From contig CM068373.1 of the NCBI GenBank assembly GCA_034769895.1, positions 27,307,120 through 27,371,119 of the forward strand: a stretch of DNA of 64,000 bases, read 5' to 3'. Each line of letters begins with the position of its first letter. Positions within the stretch are counted from its first letter, which is position 1. Made by a program: the position numbers and the translations under genes. Positions 21,881-33,120 of the stretch are shown piece after piece. The stretch comes from Magicicada septendecula. Taxonomy: Eukaryota > Arthropoda > Insecta > Hemiptera > Cicadidae. The notes beneath the pieces were generated by a model that saw only the letters and a program-made list of their open reading frames with translations, was not told the origin of the DNA and ran no database searches.

Positions 21881-22260
21881 ATAGGCTTACAGCCTGTTCC
21901 GCTTTCACTGAAGCCATGTCCTCCTTCGTCTACCTACATCTCGCCTTCCATGAGGTCTGTACCGTCCTCGAAGGCGAAAGCCGCGTGGCCCCTGGAAAGC
22001 ACGGTGTAGAATCGATGTGCGTTATGTAACTGTCGAAAGAGGTTGAAAGGCGAGTTCCCAGCGCCTTAAAACTGGAACCTTCGACTAGGGGAGACAACCC
22101 TAACAGAAAACACGCTTCTTAAAATACCTGAAGGTGGCAGCCCCACCACCTAACTGCTTAGCTAGAGGTTGGTAACCTCTCCTAAGGAAACTAAAACATA
22201 CTTAAAATCTTCACGAATAATAATAATAATAATTATTATTATTATTAACATTTTTATTAT
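21881..22260. other. GC-richer unclassified segment with (AAT)n end
   Basis: The segment at 21881-22205 differs in base composition from its neighbours and ends in AAT repeats followed by ATT repeats. A mobile element of unknown type ending in a short tandem tail is possible. No coding motif was seen. Confidence 0.3.
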
Positions 22261-22269
22261 TTACTTTTT

Positions 22270-23440
22270 AATTATTTATTCCTTCCTTAATTTAGGGATA
22301 AAGAAAGCATCGCTTGTTCCAATTTACGAAGCAAAATATCTTCACGTCCAACGTTTTTCTCAGACTGCATTTCTCTTACACTTGGTGGATGGTACTTGTA
22401 AGCATATTATTGGGTTTCTTATATCTTCCGCCATTTGAACATACTGCCTCCAGTTATCTGTATGTAGTTCACATACAGTAATAAATTTCGTTAATCCTAA
22501 TTCCATTATTTCGAAATCTACCTCTTCTTTTACATCCCTTAATTTTTCTCTGATACCCCATCATCTCCATCTCATGTGACTGTCGTCTTTTCCTGAAAGT
22601 TTGAATTCCACACAGGATCATCAACAAAGAAAGTTTTGTAATTTTAATTCTATTCTGATCTTCTAAACTAACATTCTTATTGTACTAAACATGCTTTTAA
22701 ATCTATTTTCTGAATTTATTTTCAGCATTGCTATCACGATGATAACTGATATAGCAGCCGACATAATAGTAAGGTGACGTTTGTTCAATAATTTCCCTGT
22801 TTATAATTGTGTTGTTTTTCTAAAACGCCTCATCTTTCGTTTCAACGGTTACAATTTTGACATAACGTTTCATGTCGCCTGGTTTAACCTGTGCAGGTTA
22901 GTCTGGTTTTCCAGGTAAATCTTATTCTCTTGGAAAGCAGTAATCTGTAAACAAGAAGGCGTTCAGACAAGTAGATAGATCCAAATAAATTCCACACTTC
23001 AGTTGCGATTTCCATTTCCTAATTACGTCGTCGATTTATATACACTTGTGTATGTGTGTGGGTTTGTGTGAATTGAAAAGCATTGATGAAATACTACAAT
23101 TTTATTTTACGCCTACATTAATGGCGCGCTTTTTATAGTGTTAACATTATTACGCGTACATTAAACCGACTGCTAAATATAGGCTTTGGCAATTAGAGCT
23201 CTACACAAAATGTCTAGACTATAAGTAAAAATTTCTGTATATCTACTGGCCCACATAGCAATCACCAAATTCAATATTTATAATACATTGTTGATCTTTA
23301 GTATTAATAGCATTCATTTTTATAAATGTTAACTGTCTAATATAAGAATACTTTTACTCCCTTCGAGGTCACCAAACTACATTGTGTATAACGCAATACA
23401 GGTGTGCGGTCGGAAGCATATGACATTCCAACCAAAAAAA
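22270..23440. other. Unassigned DNA
   Basis: I see no gene, inverted repeat or named element. Confidence 0.35.
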
Positions 23441-23443
23441 ATT

Positions 23444-23733
23444 GCAAGCAGAATTATCACTGTTGCACACCACTATATAAAAATTATTCCGATTAGCACT
23501 TTCAAGCTTCACAGCTCATCATCAGATCGGAAATGAACAAACAAACCCTTCACCCCACCATGCTCACACACAACAAGCTATAATTCAAGTGTCCCTCCCC
23601 AACTCAGATGGTGGTGAAGGGTTTGTTTTCATGTTAGTTTGCTCATTTCCGATCTGACGATGAGCTGTGAAGCTTGAAAGCGCTAATCGGAATAATTTTT
23701 ATATAGTGGTGTGCAACAGTGATAATTCTGCTT
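23444..23733. mobile_element. Penelope-type terminal repeats, inverted pair
   Basis: The left arm (about 23444-23558) is repeated inverted as the right arm (about 23606-23733). Shared sequence includes CAGAATTATCACTGTTGCAC, ATATAAAAATTATTCCGATTAGC and GATCGGAAATGA. Each arm read outward contains a hammerhead-like core. It is CTGATGA on the minus strand (23519-23525) with GAAA (23500-23503), and CTGACGA on the plus strand (23654-23660) with GAAA (23676-23679), both around an AGCT-GTGA-AGCT hairpin. Penelope-like elements carry such motifs in their terminal repeats, and inverted copies are common. No coding sequence lies between the arms. Confidence 0.6.
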
Positions 23734-24239
23734 GTGATTTTAACCACTAACACAACTTTCTTCATAAAAAAAAATTGGTCTGTATACAATACTCTTATAA
23801 GTGTATTAAGAAAATAACAGTAACACCGTTTTTCTATTTGCAGGCTTAAGTGCTGGTAACAAAGGTAAGCCGCTGATTACGAACAGAGGTAATTACAATA
23901 CTTATTATATAGAAACACGGTATTCAAATAGTGGTCAGGACTTGGAAACAGAAGTCAATGGAGCTGAACATAATTGTCAGCGGACTGATAGATCACACAC
24001 TGACGATCTCTGTATTGGTATGATCACAAGTTGTAAAGACTGCAAAATTGTTTACACGTATTTCAAACCACTTTATTTCTGAATAAAATATCAAACCAAA
24101 ATACTATATGAAAACAGATTTACTCACAATAAAATACTCAAAATAAAGTGTACTTTTTAACTATTTTATCTTTTAGTTACTTTGTCAATTCGTTTCGCAG
24201 AGTAACCATACAAATAGCCTCAACTGACTTTAAATATGT

Positions 24240-24660
24240 GTGGATATATTTTATGATAGTTCGAACTCTTGTTGCTACAGTCCGTTTATTGATTTATATA
24301 ATATATTTATTATTCGTGCTGATATTACCTCAAGATATTTTATTTTCCTTACTAGGAATATGTTTCGAGAGCTATTGTGCTCTCATCCTTAGCCTTCGCG
24401 ATTCTGCGCCTAGTGAAGTACCTATGTGTTGGTCTGTCGCCATTGTGGTCTCCTGTTGGTTTCTGGTATCTCAAAGTGGTATTTCTGTGTGTGGTATTTT
24501 GGTGTATGTGTTAGTATTTTGTGTATTTTCGATGTTGAGTGCTTTGAAAATTGTCTCTTGTTTTGTATTGTTTTGTATTTGTTCGGGTATTAGTTTGTTT
24601 TATGATAGTTATACAGAAGGTCCAAAACTTTCAAGTAATGTGTAACAGTAAATTCACAAC
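24240..24660 (-). mobile_element. Penelope-like tail (second family)
   Basis: On the minus strand a perfect 6-bp hairpin, GAGAGC-ACAATA-GCTCTC (24367-24384), is followed directly by GAAAC (24362-24366). This is the stem II and GAAA half of the Penelope hammerhead region. The first half, normally CTGANGA, reads CTAAGGAT here. A long plus-strand open frame across this segment has no support as a gene. Confidence 0.45.
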
Positions 24661-24664
24661 TTTA

Positions 24665-26025
24665 ACTTCATTTTCTTCTTTCGTAATGGTTATATGTTTC
24701 ACATTGTAAGAGAGAGAGAGGCGGTGTGACGGAAAGGAAGGCAGGGAAAAAGAGATAGAGATAGATAGATCGACAGACAGCCAGAGTTTAATTTTTGTGT
24801 GATTTGCAGCAACTGGATTCTTCTTTTCTATGTGAGTTTTTAATGAAATTAAGATCTATTGTGGCATAATCATTATTCACACAATAAAACGGCATTCTGT
24901 GTCTTCTCGTCTTCTCTGAAACAGAAACTAACAAAACAACAGTACGTAAAATTGATATGCCACAAACGTATCAGATTAAGCACTTTCTCACAGCTAGCAC
25001 CGAAAGCGTTTCCGAAATAAGCGATGTATCTCATAATGGGCATTTATATTGTTATACATTACTTATGTTGATGGAACGGAAATCGAAGAAATATTTATTA
25101 ATTTTTTTTTTGAATGTTACATTGTACTTATCACAAAATGAAATTTAATATTTCGCCTGTTTTAATTATTTCCCTAGTAATACGAAAGAAAAGCGGCACG
25201 ATTTTGTGAAGGAATTAGAAATTATCTGACAAAAAGAAACATTCTTTAAAAAAACAAATAGATAGGAACAACAGATGCATACATCTTCTGTAATGAAAGA
25301 GATTTCTATCAGCAGTAAAAATAATATGGAAAATGATTCAGAATAAGACCCACTGATAACGTACTCCGCCGTTTGGAAGACATATTCACTGTTAAATTAA
25401 ATGCATTGCGCTTACAGAGATTTCGCTTTAATATGAGCTCATAATCGGCTTTAATGTGTTTATCTGTCTATCTAAGGGAATATATGTAAAGTTTAGTGGC
25501 AGCAGTGTATGGGGGAAACAATGATTTAACAAGTGGTCATTGATATTGGTCAAATTAGAGAAATCGAGATAGATGTTTAACTAGTTTAAAAGCTACACAA
25601 ATGTGATCATATTACGTCACTGCTCTTTAATGTTTTTTTTAGAACAAAAGGTAATGGAAAACATAACCAAATTTTTACTACATTCTGTTTAGTGTATTAG
25701 AAAATTGGAAAAAGCAACTTTTTCATTGCAGGAAAAACAACCTATTCAGTGCTGAACAGTTAGACGTAAAGGCAAATGCGCACGCAGCAATGTACGTGTA
25801 CATTTACATAGACTAGAGACTCGACCGACATTAGCAAACACAACAGACAAAGGCAAACACAGACCCCTCGCTATGTGCGCTGAGTTACTGCCGCGCACTT
25901 GATCTCGGTTTACTGTTTAAAATCTCGTGTTCCGTTTGACCTCTGTTACCAGAGGAGTTCTGCTGCATATTTGTCCAAACTTTTTAAAATATTAAAACTC
26001 TTGCCATTAAATTTCTTACAAACTT
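24665..26025. other. Unassigned DNA with GA-rich patch
   Basis: A short GA/GATA-rich patch lies at 24708-24780. I see no gene. Around 25750-25980 the sequence is GC-richer but contains no recognisable motif. Confidence 0.35.
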
Positions 26026-26027
26026 GT

Positions 26028-26500
26028 TGTCTTCTTCTTCTCCTTTAAGCTGTGGACCTTACAACCCGTTGCGCACTCCTTGGTCCAACCAGTTTTTCTT
26101 TGGTCTTTCAATATTCCACCGTCCTTTCGGATTATAAGCCAAAATTTGTTTTGGTAACCTGTTCGTATGCATCGTTTCAATGTGGTCTGCCCAATCCTGT
26201 CTGTATTGATATATCCTTTTCTTTTAGATTTTATATTCTAAGGATGTTCCGTGTATCATTATTTCTTAGCCGGTCCCTTCATGATACTCCTAAGTACTGA
26301 TCGTAAAAATCTCATTTCACTAGCCTGTATCCGGCTTTGGGTCTATGCGTTTAGTATCCAAGTGTCACTGCCATAAAGGCACTGCCATCACTTTATAAAA
26401 TTTCCAAAAAGTATATCTTTTGATTTTTCCATTGAGTTTTCTTCTTATCACTCTACACGTGTGATTAAACTTGTCTAATTTTTTGTCCACGTCTATCTCA
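26028..26500 (-). mobile_element. LINE 3' fragment with GAA-type tail
   Basis: The plus strand starts with CTTCTTCTTCTCC, the tail of an antisense LINE. The minus strand encodes KFYKVMAVP and, across frameshifts, a LYGSDTW-like block and ASEMRFLRS, the same blocks as in 3781-4140. Stops and shifts are frequent, so it is an old copy. Confidence 0.5.
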
Positions 26501-26767
26501 CCAACCTAAGACAAACTTGTAAAAACTTAAAAATGTTCCCCAAGATTCAGTGATTATAATAGAATTTTTAATAGACTCAAACTTTGCGATGAATTACGTT
26601 TAATTTACGAAGGAGTTGCAAGACTAAGGTACACTAGCGCTGCCATGAGGGTAGAAATTCACTATGATTCCGATCCTTTTTCGTTGCAAGATTTAGACCC
26701 ATCTAATTCTCTAATACGTGTAAATCGTTTGTGATGAGGAAATGTCAAGTCAGTTTAAAAAATTTCT

Positions 26768-27490
26768 CGGGTCTTTTCCATTATGTGTCTACAAACAACT
26801 CTCGCAGCGTTCACGAGCCCGCCAGACTCCCCACAAACCTTCCCGCTAGTCCCTACTGCTACAGGAGTGGTGTGAGGAGGGGGGTGATTAGCATACCACT
26901 ACACTACATATGACGCGCGCACGCGCGCGAGCCTTAATTCTACACGCACACACGCTGCAATTCTATTACTTTTATTTTGTGTTAATTTTTGTTTGTAATA
27001 TTTTATTTTTTATTTTATTTTTTTTTTTACTAAACCCACGCACACACTCACGTTCGCCTTAATTACAAGATTGTGATCTAATCCTTTGTTTTGAAAAAAC
27101 GAACGGCATCTTCCTCATTTCGGACGACAGTTTTAGCAACTCAATCAAATTTGGAATAAAATAATATATAAAGAACAAAAGTATATAGTAATAACGTAAA
27201 TAATAAACACGAAAGAAATGTAAAGAATGAAAAAACACAAAATAAACGTATGAAAGATTATAAGAAGAAACGAATATAAATAACTAACGAAAAAGTAACT
27301 TTTAAAAATGAAACACTGTAACTAACTGCACAACGTAAAGGTAGAATCGTAGACTCCAAACAGAAACGATAAATGTGTTAGTAATATGGTAGGCCTATGC
27401 TAATCACCCCTCCTTCACATCGCTACTGTAGGAGTAGGGACTGGTGGCTCGTGAACGCTGCGAGAGTTGTTTGTAGACGCATAATGGAGA
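26768..27490. repeat. Fold-back element with ~110-130-bp inverted arms
   Basis: The left arm (26768-26899) and the inverted right arm (27394-27490) share GGTCTTTTCCATTATG (one change), TCTACAAACAACTCTCGCAG, CGTTCACGAGCC, AGTCCCTACT and GGGTGATTAGCATA. The spacer of about 490 bp is AT-rich with an alternating purine-pyrimidine patch (ACGCGCGCACGCGCGCG, about 26911-26928). No coding region is present. A non-autonomous DNA transposon is the simplest reading, though no target duplication was found. Confidence 0.65.
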
Positions 27491-27494
27491 AGAC

Positions 27495-29090
27495 CCAATT
27501 GCTCTAATTAAAAACCGTCCAGTGTACAAGTGCTATTATAGTAGTTACTTGATTTCTGAACGCAAACAAAATAACCCATTACGTGTCTACAGAAGTGTAC
27601 GGTGAGAATGTGTACACGGACGTAAACAATCAGTTTAAGAAAGGAGAGGACATCACTGCCTGACGAATAACGCGCAGCGAGACTTCAAACCCTATGTAAT
27701 TCTGAAAATGGATGTCTAGATTTTGCGTTACAACGCCTCCTGTAACTTACTTTGCCTTACACAAATACTAAGCAATAAATTAATATAATTACGTGTTCAG
27801 TGCTCCTCATCCCAGGTTACTTCGTGCCTCTTTAAACCAATATGAACAGAGATGTTTATGTTTGGACATAAAGTAATGACGTTATCAGGCGAGGGTTGAA
27901 GGCTCCTACCATCTATGAGTTTGTTTGCTCCCTTGCGCTCAAACTGTTTACACGAATCTCTACCTCGTCCTATACTCGCATCCGCCGCATGAGTAGGCCT
28001 ACAGTCGAAGGCCCTCCTTCGAGAAGACATAACCCCCCCCCCGGAGTCATGCTCGATGACCCCCTATAAGCATTTTTCTGCCCCACACCGCCGCCCCTTG
28101 CGATGCTTGATCACACACATCCTCTTCCCTTCAAAGTGCACAAATTATCTCTTTCCTTCCAGGAAATAAAATAAGAAAAAACAACGATATACTTCACCGT
28201 CGCTCTCTTCCCTCTTCGTCTTCCGTTTCAATCCATGAAAAAAGCCGTTGCGGTTTGCTCTGCGGTCCAGAACCTTAACAATAGCCTCCATCCGTCCAAA
28301 CTAGAAGAACTCATTCCCTAAACCAGCACATGACTACACAGATTGACTGTAACATCAGGCAGTCATCGGATTTGCGCGGATACTCCAACCACTGGGGCAC
28401 GTCCAGCTTAGCTGCCCTTACGATTGGATTGAATTGGACACAAAGTAATTATAAGTGAGTTATCAGCACGAAATGTCGAATTATTTGGGAAACGGTGCCA
28501 CACAATGATACGAATTAACGTGAATAATGCTAATAACAATGATAAGGAAATACTAAAATCCGTGATGATAATTAATGACGTATAAAATATGCAAAGTTAG
28601 GAAAAAATAAAAGACTAATAAATAATACATAAACATGAAAATGGCTTTAAGAAATATTCTTGATGACATAGACGCAAAATTAAATTTAATATTTAGGCGC
28701 TAAAAGTACTTTATCGTTATTTTCTTTCTCAGTTTTAATTGGTAGTTGGTTTAATCTGTAATGGATGTATTCAAATAATTTTGTATACCTGCAGAACAAG
28801 TGGACAATTCTATTCAACAGAAAATATTATAGAAAATACATATGATTTCGACGTGTGAACAGGGTCTAATGTTAGAGTTGTAGAGACCAAATAAATAAGC
28901 ATTCAAGTTATAAAAACTCTTACTTATGTGAGCGTCTATCTGATGCATATATGTCATACGTAATTTTTCTATTTGTACCTTAGAAATAATAAACCCCATA
29001 CGCCTGTTTGAAAAAATGTAAGATGTAAAACATTTGAAAAACAAACAAAATGATGATAAAAGAAAATTTAATATAAAACAAAAAAGTTAT
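27495..29090. other. Unassigned DNA
   Basis: The stretch mixes GC-richer (27700-28450) and AT-rich parts. TAGGCCTA occurs at 27994-28001 (and at 27390-27397 just before). No gene is recognised. Confidence 0.35.
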
Positions 29091-29094
29091 GATA

Positions 29095-29560
29095 AAAGAA
29101 CTGGAAGTCACGGAAAGGAAAATATTAAGAAACACCTTGCGACAGTACAATAAAAGATGGAGAACAGTACAGAATACGCCACAATAATGAGCTGTACACA
29201 CGTGTTGAGAAAATCACAGATGTAATTCGAAAATGAAAAATTACTTTCTACTGACATATTCAAAGAATAAATCCTGATAGGCTAACAGGAAAACTTTTTA
29301 GCTACGGTATTTCGGAAAACTCAAAATGCGAAATACGTGGTTCAAAGAAACAGAAAAAGACATAGAAAAACTCCAGATTACTCAAGAAGACATTGAAGAA
29401 TGCTTACCACTAAAAAAAAATTAAAAAATGCCTAAAGTTTTCAGGAAAACCCCAAGAAGAAGACAGGTGCTATCTGGCCTGACGAAAGGAGGGAGAGACA
29501 TTGATCAAGAATGAAGGAGAGGAGGAAGAGAGAGGAGAAGAAGGGAGGAGTCAATTTAAC
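29095..29560 (+). pseudogene. LINE reverse transcriptase C-terminal fragment
   Basis: Blocks on the plus strand are KELEVTERKILRNTLRQYN, a shifted segment equivalent to NNELYTRVEKITDVI, TWFKETEKDIEKLQITQEDI and LTKGGRDIDQE. They fit the post-RT C-terminus of a GRPR-less insect LINE. The catalytic core is absent. Several stops and frameshifts are present. Confidence 0.45.
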
Positions 29561-29564
29561 CAAA

Positions 29565-30850
29565 CGTCGTCCGCAGTGGCTCATGCGAAAAAAAAACATT
29601 TAAAATTATAATGTCATAACTCAGTGAAGCAATATCAAATATCAGCCATCTCTTACACGTTAGTATACAACTGTATATTGCAATGAAACACAGGATCCTG
29701 ATAAGCAGTGCAGGCTTGTGTAATACACAGACGATAATCATTCAGGTCTATGTTGGTAGTTTGTTAGATTTGGTTTTTTTGGTATAAGTTTTGTATTTTA
29801 GAAAGGATAAGGAATTAGGCTTAGTCAAACTGTGTATTATTTTGTGTGCTATTTATTCATGTACTATGTCTGTGGAAGTGTGCGCGCGTGCGCGAGTGAT
29901 TTACGTTTCCCCGGTTGTGCGTGATATAATTATCGTATCGTTGTGACACTTGAACTGAACATAAACTACTGTATTAGCTACAGTTCCTGTATATTTCCTA
30001 TCTGTTAAATGACGTTAAAATATGATTTCATTAAAATATAAAGTTGTTGTAAAACGCATTTCTGCGTGAGATTGAGGTATTCAGAGATTACCATCTATGC
30101 ATGCTCTTGCAAAGCCGATGCACTTTACGGCATGAAAAATTGGCGAGTCATGTTCGAAGTAACCATGTGACTTCCTTCCACCAGTAAAATGCTGGAAGGC
30201 AGTTGGAAATTTTCTTAGCCTGTTGCTACACAGGCAGTTCTTCTCATCTAGCTATCACGATCGGTACGGCAATTCTTGTGCAAGATTTTCCGCTTGCAAG
30301 AAGTTGTTAAGTCTTTTCGGCGGTAGTAACGAGTGCGAAGGCTCAGAACTGTTGATGTAATTCATCGCTACACGCATTATTTTATTTGAATATAGCGTGT
30401 GTAATAAGTGAACTTGAACTGTGTTACTGTGTGAGGTATTCTGCAGTACCAGTAATATTTCGTAATTACTTAGTAATAAAATTTTGTCATCATTAGTTTC
30501 CGCGTGAGTGGAAGATTTCCGCATAGGGAGGTCTGCTGATCGCGGTAGACCCAGTGGTACGCGTGAACACTTGAAGAGTCCGGATTGGTATAAGCCTAAT
30601 ATACCGTTTCTAAGTAAAACTCACTGTGACCTGAGATACTTATAAATTATAAATTCTGTATGAAGTTTAACCAGTAGTATCCATAGAATCGTTGTTCGTG
30701 TGGGAAGCGTCTGTGTCAACGTTGGAGCTCCAGGACACCAGCCCAGCTGGAAGCGTCAGCAGGGTGTACCGTCTGTCATCGAACGCCACGCTTGATGACT
30801 CAACTACACAGTAAAGCCCCCCCTTTTTCATCAACATCGGCGCGAGAAGG
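29565..30850. other. Unassigned DNA, part may be an LTR
   Basis: The part from about 30060 to 30840 is GC-richer and promoter-like in appearance, but I could not find matching ends or a target duplication, so it is not called an LTR. A GC-alternating patch (GTGCGCGCGTGCGCG) lies near 29879. Confidence 0.3.
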
Positions 30851-30854
30851 AATC

Positions 30855-31325
30855 ATCATCATCACATATGTAATGTACCACATTAAAAAAAAACTTTTCT
30901 TGTTTAGTGTTTAGACACATTATCTAATACTACACTATACTGTTAAAGTTTCCTTCCCAGTACTAATGTATGGAGACAGTAGGCCTAATTCTGTTAAGGG
31001 AATTTATTTGTTTATTTCCTCACATCAGAGACCGAAATAGCTTTGAACTCTATCCAAATGTAGTTAAGCAGTGCCGTAAAGGGTAACAGTGGGAAATGTG
31101 TGTGAGAGGAGCAGAGGGAAACACTAATGTGGCAATAACTGTCTCTTCAGCTACAAGTTTATGTGTTTTGCACGCATTAACAACTTTCCTCTTAACAACC
31201 GGTATCGTCAGTTGTTCCATGTTGAGATTCTCGGCATACTTCTAATTAACACTTCCACCGTTGATCACGAATGGAGAGATACTAAATCTTATGCACAATT
31301 TAAATTACGCCATATTACTTCCGTA
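30855..31325. other. Unassigned DNA
   Basis: I see no gene. TAGGCCTA occurs at 30980-30987. Confidence 0.35.
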
Positions 31326-31330
31326 TAATT

Positions 31331-31706
31331 AATTACAAACGTACTCATGCGTTACGTAAAAATAATTTAGTTGTAATAATTTGGTTACGATAAAATTAAA
31401 TCAAGAAATAAAAACAACATACATATTACATCAAGTATTAATTGATTGTTGCTATTCAATTGTTGTCCTTAAGTTAATTAGGAAAAGAAAAAAAACGAAT
31501 CAGTTGAAAAATTAAAATGTATAATTACAAACGTACTCATGCGTTACATAAAAATAATTTTGTTGTAATAATTTGGTTACGATAAAATTAAACCAAGAAA
31601 TAAAAACAATATACATATTACATCAAGTATTAATTGATTGTTGCTATTCAATTGTTGTCCTTAAGTTAATTAGGAAAAGAAAAAATCAATCAGTTGAAAA
31701 ATTAAA
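31331..31706. repeat. 192-bp tandem duplication
   Basis: AATTACAAACGTACTCATGC at 31331 recurs at 31523, and the two units agree almost throughout, ending GAATCAGTTGAAAAATTAAA. The few differences show a fairly recent local duplication. It is AT-rich and non-coding. Confidence 0.85.
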
Positions 31707-31709
31707 AAA

Positions 31710-32250
31710 ACTTTTAATGATTTCGTGTACTAATATGAGCCTTGATGATTAAAACATTTTTATTTTATTATCGTTTGATGGGATTATAGTAGTATTATAG
31801 TATTATAGTAGATATCTCTACGTTTGCTAACAATCAAATTTTTTTAAAACCACCCTCTAAAGTAAACCACTATTTTAACAATTCTAATAAATACATTTCA
31901 GAGGCCTGTAGGCTATTTTTGTAATAGCTCCTTCTTCTAAAAGTCCACATATTACTTCTATGTATTAAAGTCGACCTTGTAAGCTACTTATATCGATGTT
32001 AAGGCATAATACATGGGTGTTTAATATTTCGATCCGTGTTCTACATAATAGATGGTTTTCTTAAAACCATTCGCCTGCGATTCAATACCACGCGACCCTT
32101 CATTTTCGGTTTTTATGATATTTTTTTAATGCACTAGAACTAAAACCAGCGTTTCAAAAATAAAACCTTATGTCTTGGTACTTCGTTGTTTGAACTAACA
32201 CTTAACCTTTTTATAACACGATAAGGTAGAAATATTTGTTCACTTAATGT
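31710..32250. other. AT-rich unassigned DNA
   Basis: A TAGTATTATAG short tandem run occurs near 31787-31810. Nothing else is recognised. Confidence 0.4.
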
Positions 32251-32259
32251 TGTATATAT

Positions 32260-32801
32260 TCTTACGACATCACAGAACAATCTACGTGTTTATCGAATGT
32301 TCCAGAGTGATCCGGAATATAACGTGTGTGGCGTACGTGCTTGTTGACGCATTTTCTAGACTGTGCCAGACTTCGCTCGGGCCCACGGACTGTGTCAAGG
32401 CCGCAAGTTATTACGTCGTAACTACACTGGCGCTATCGAATAATCTAGTAATTTGGGGCGGTATCAAAACCAGTACTCAACGACGTTCAGTTCAGTATTA
32501 GTGCGAATTATTGACCGTGCGGTTCGAGTTAGTAGCGATATTACTGATCGCGTTCAAGTGGTTATTAGTTAAGACTGGTGTTTTATAATCGGACGGTATA
32601 ATTGGAATACAATTGTGTTTAATTTTAGTGGACATTTTATTGCGTGTAAACAATTTTCATTTGACTTGTTGTAGAGACTGTGTTGTTAATTACGAACTGT
32701 TTAACTATAACAATTAAAGCTGGTAATTAGTGACTTAATTGGTGTCTTGTACTTATTTTGTTTCCACTGTACCTACGACGATCGAGTAGACCATCGTAAC
32801 A
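32260..32801 (+). mobile_element. Solo LTR, Gypsy family 2, flanked by ATAT
   Basis: The segment matches the 3' LTR at 51915-52467 along its length. Shared blocks are ACAGAACAATCTACGTGTTT, GAATAATCTAGTA, CAGTACTCAACGACGTTCAG, ATTAAAGCTGGT and TTTCCACTGTACCTACGACG. It ends CGTAACA. ATAT stands on both sides (32256-32259 and 32802-32805). It is an ordinary solo LTR with no coding sequence. Confidence 0.75.
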
Positions 32802-32805
32802 ATAT

Positions 32806-33120
32806 GTATACACTCGAAGTCAAATCACACCACCTTTTTGAAATCAGTAAATAATATTTGTTTTGAAGAAACTATAACATTTATGAGACACATATCTCTA
32901 AATCTCCTTATGACTAAGTATCGTGTCTTCATGCTGTTTTGTTCACTGCAGTGCAATATTGTGACACCGCAGTGCAGTTGAATGCTGACACGGTCTTTTT
33001 AATAACGGTCCTTTTACACTTCATGGAGAGAAACTCAAGACTCCTCCGTTTTTTCGTAACACTTGGTAAGCCCAAGTTAGGACTTCTTGGTCTGTTCTGG
33101 CGCAAGCTCCCTTCAGCCGT
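32806..33120. other. Unassigned DNA between a solo LTR and the large Gypsy element
   Basis: I see no gene. CCGT at 33117-33120 is the left target duplication of the following element. Confidence 0.5.

Noticed and set aside
24148-24645. 165-codon hydrophobic frame that looks like a membrane protein
   Set aside because: It overlaps a Penelope-type tail on the other strand, and its hydrophobic look comes from T-rich sequence.
26540-26731. 64-codon frame with protein-like composition ending VNRL
   Set aside because: It is short, I recognise no family, and there are no convincing splice sites or neighbours. A profile search would decide.
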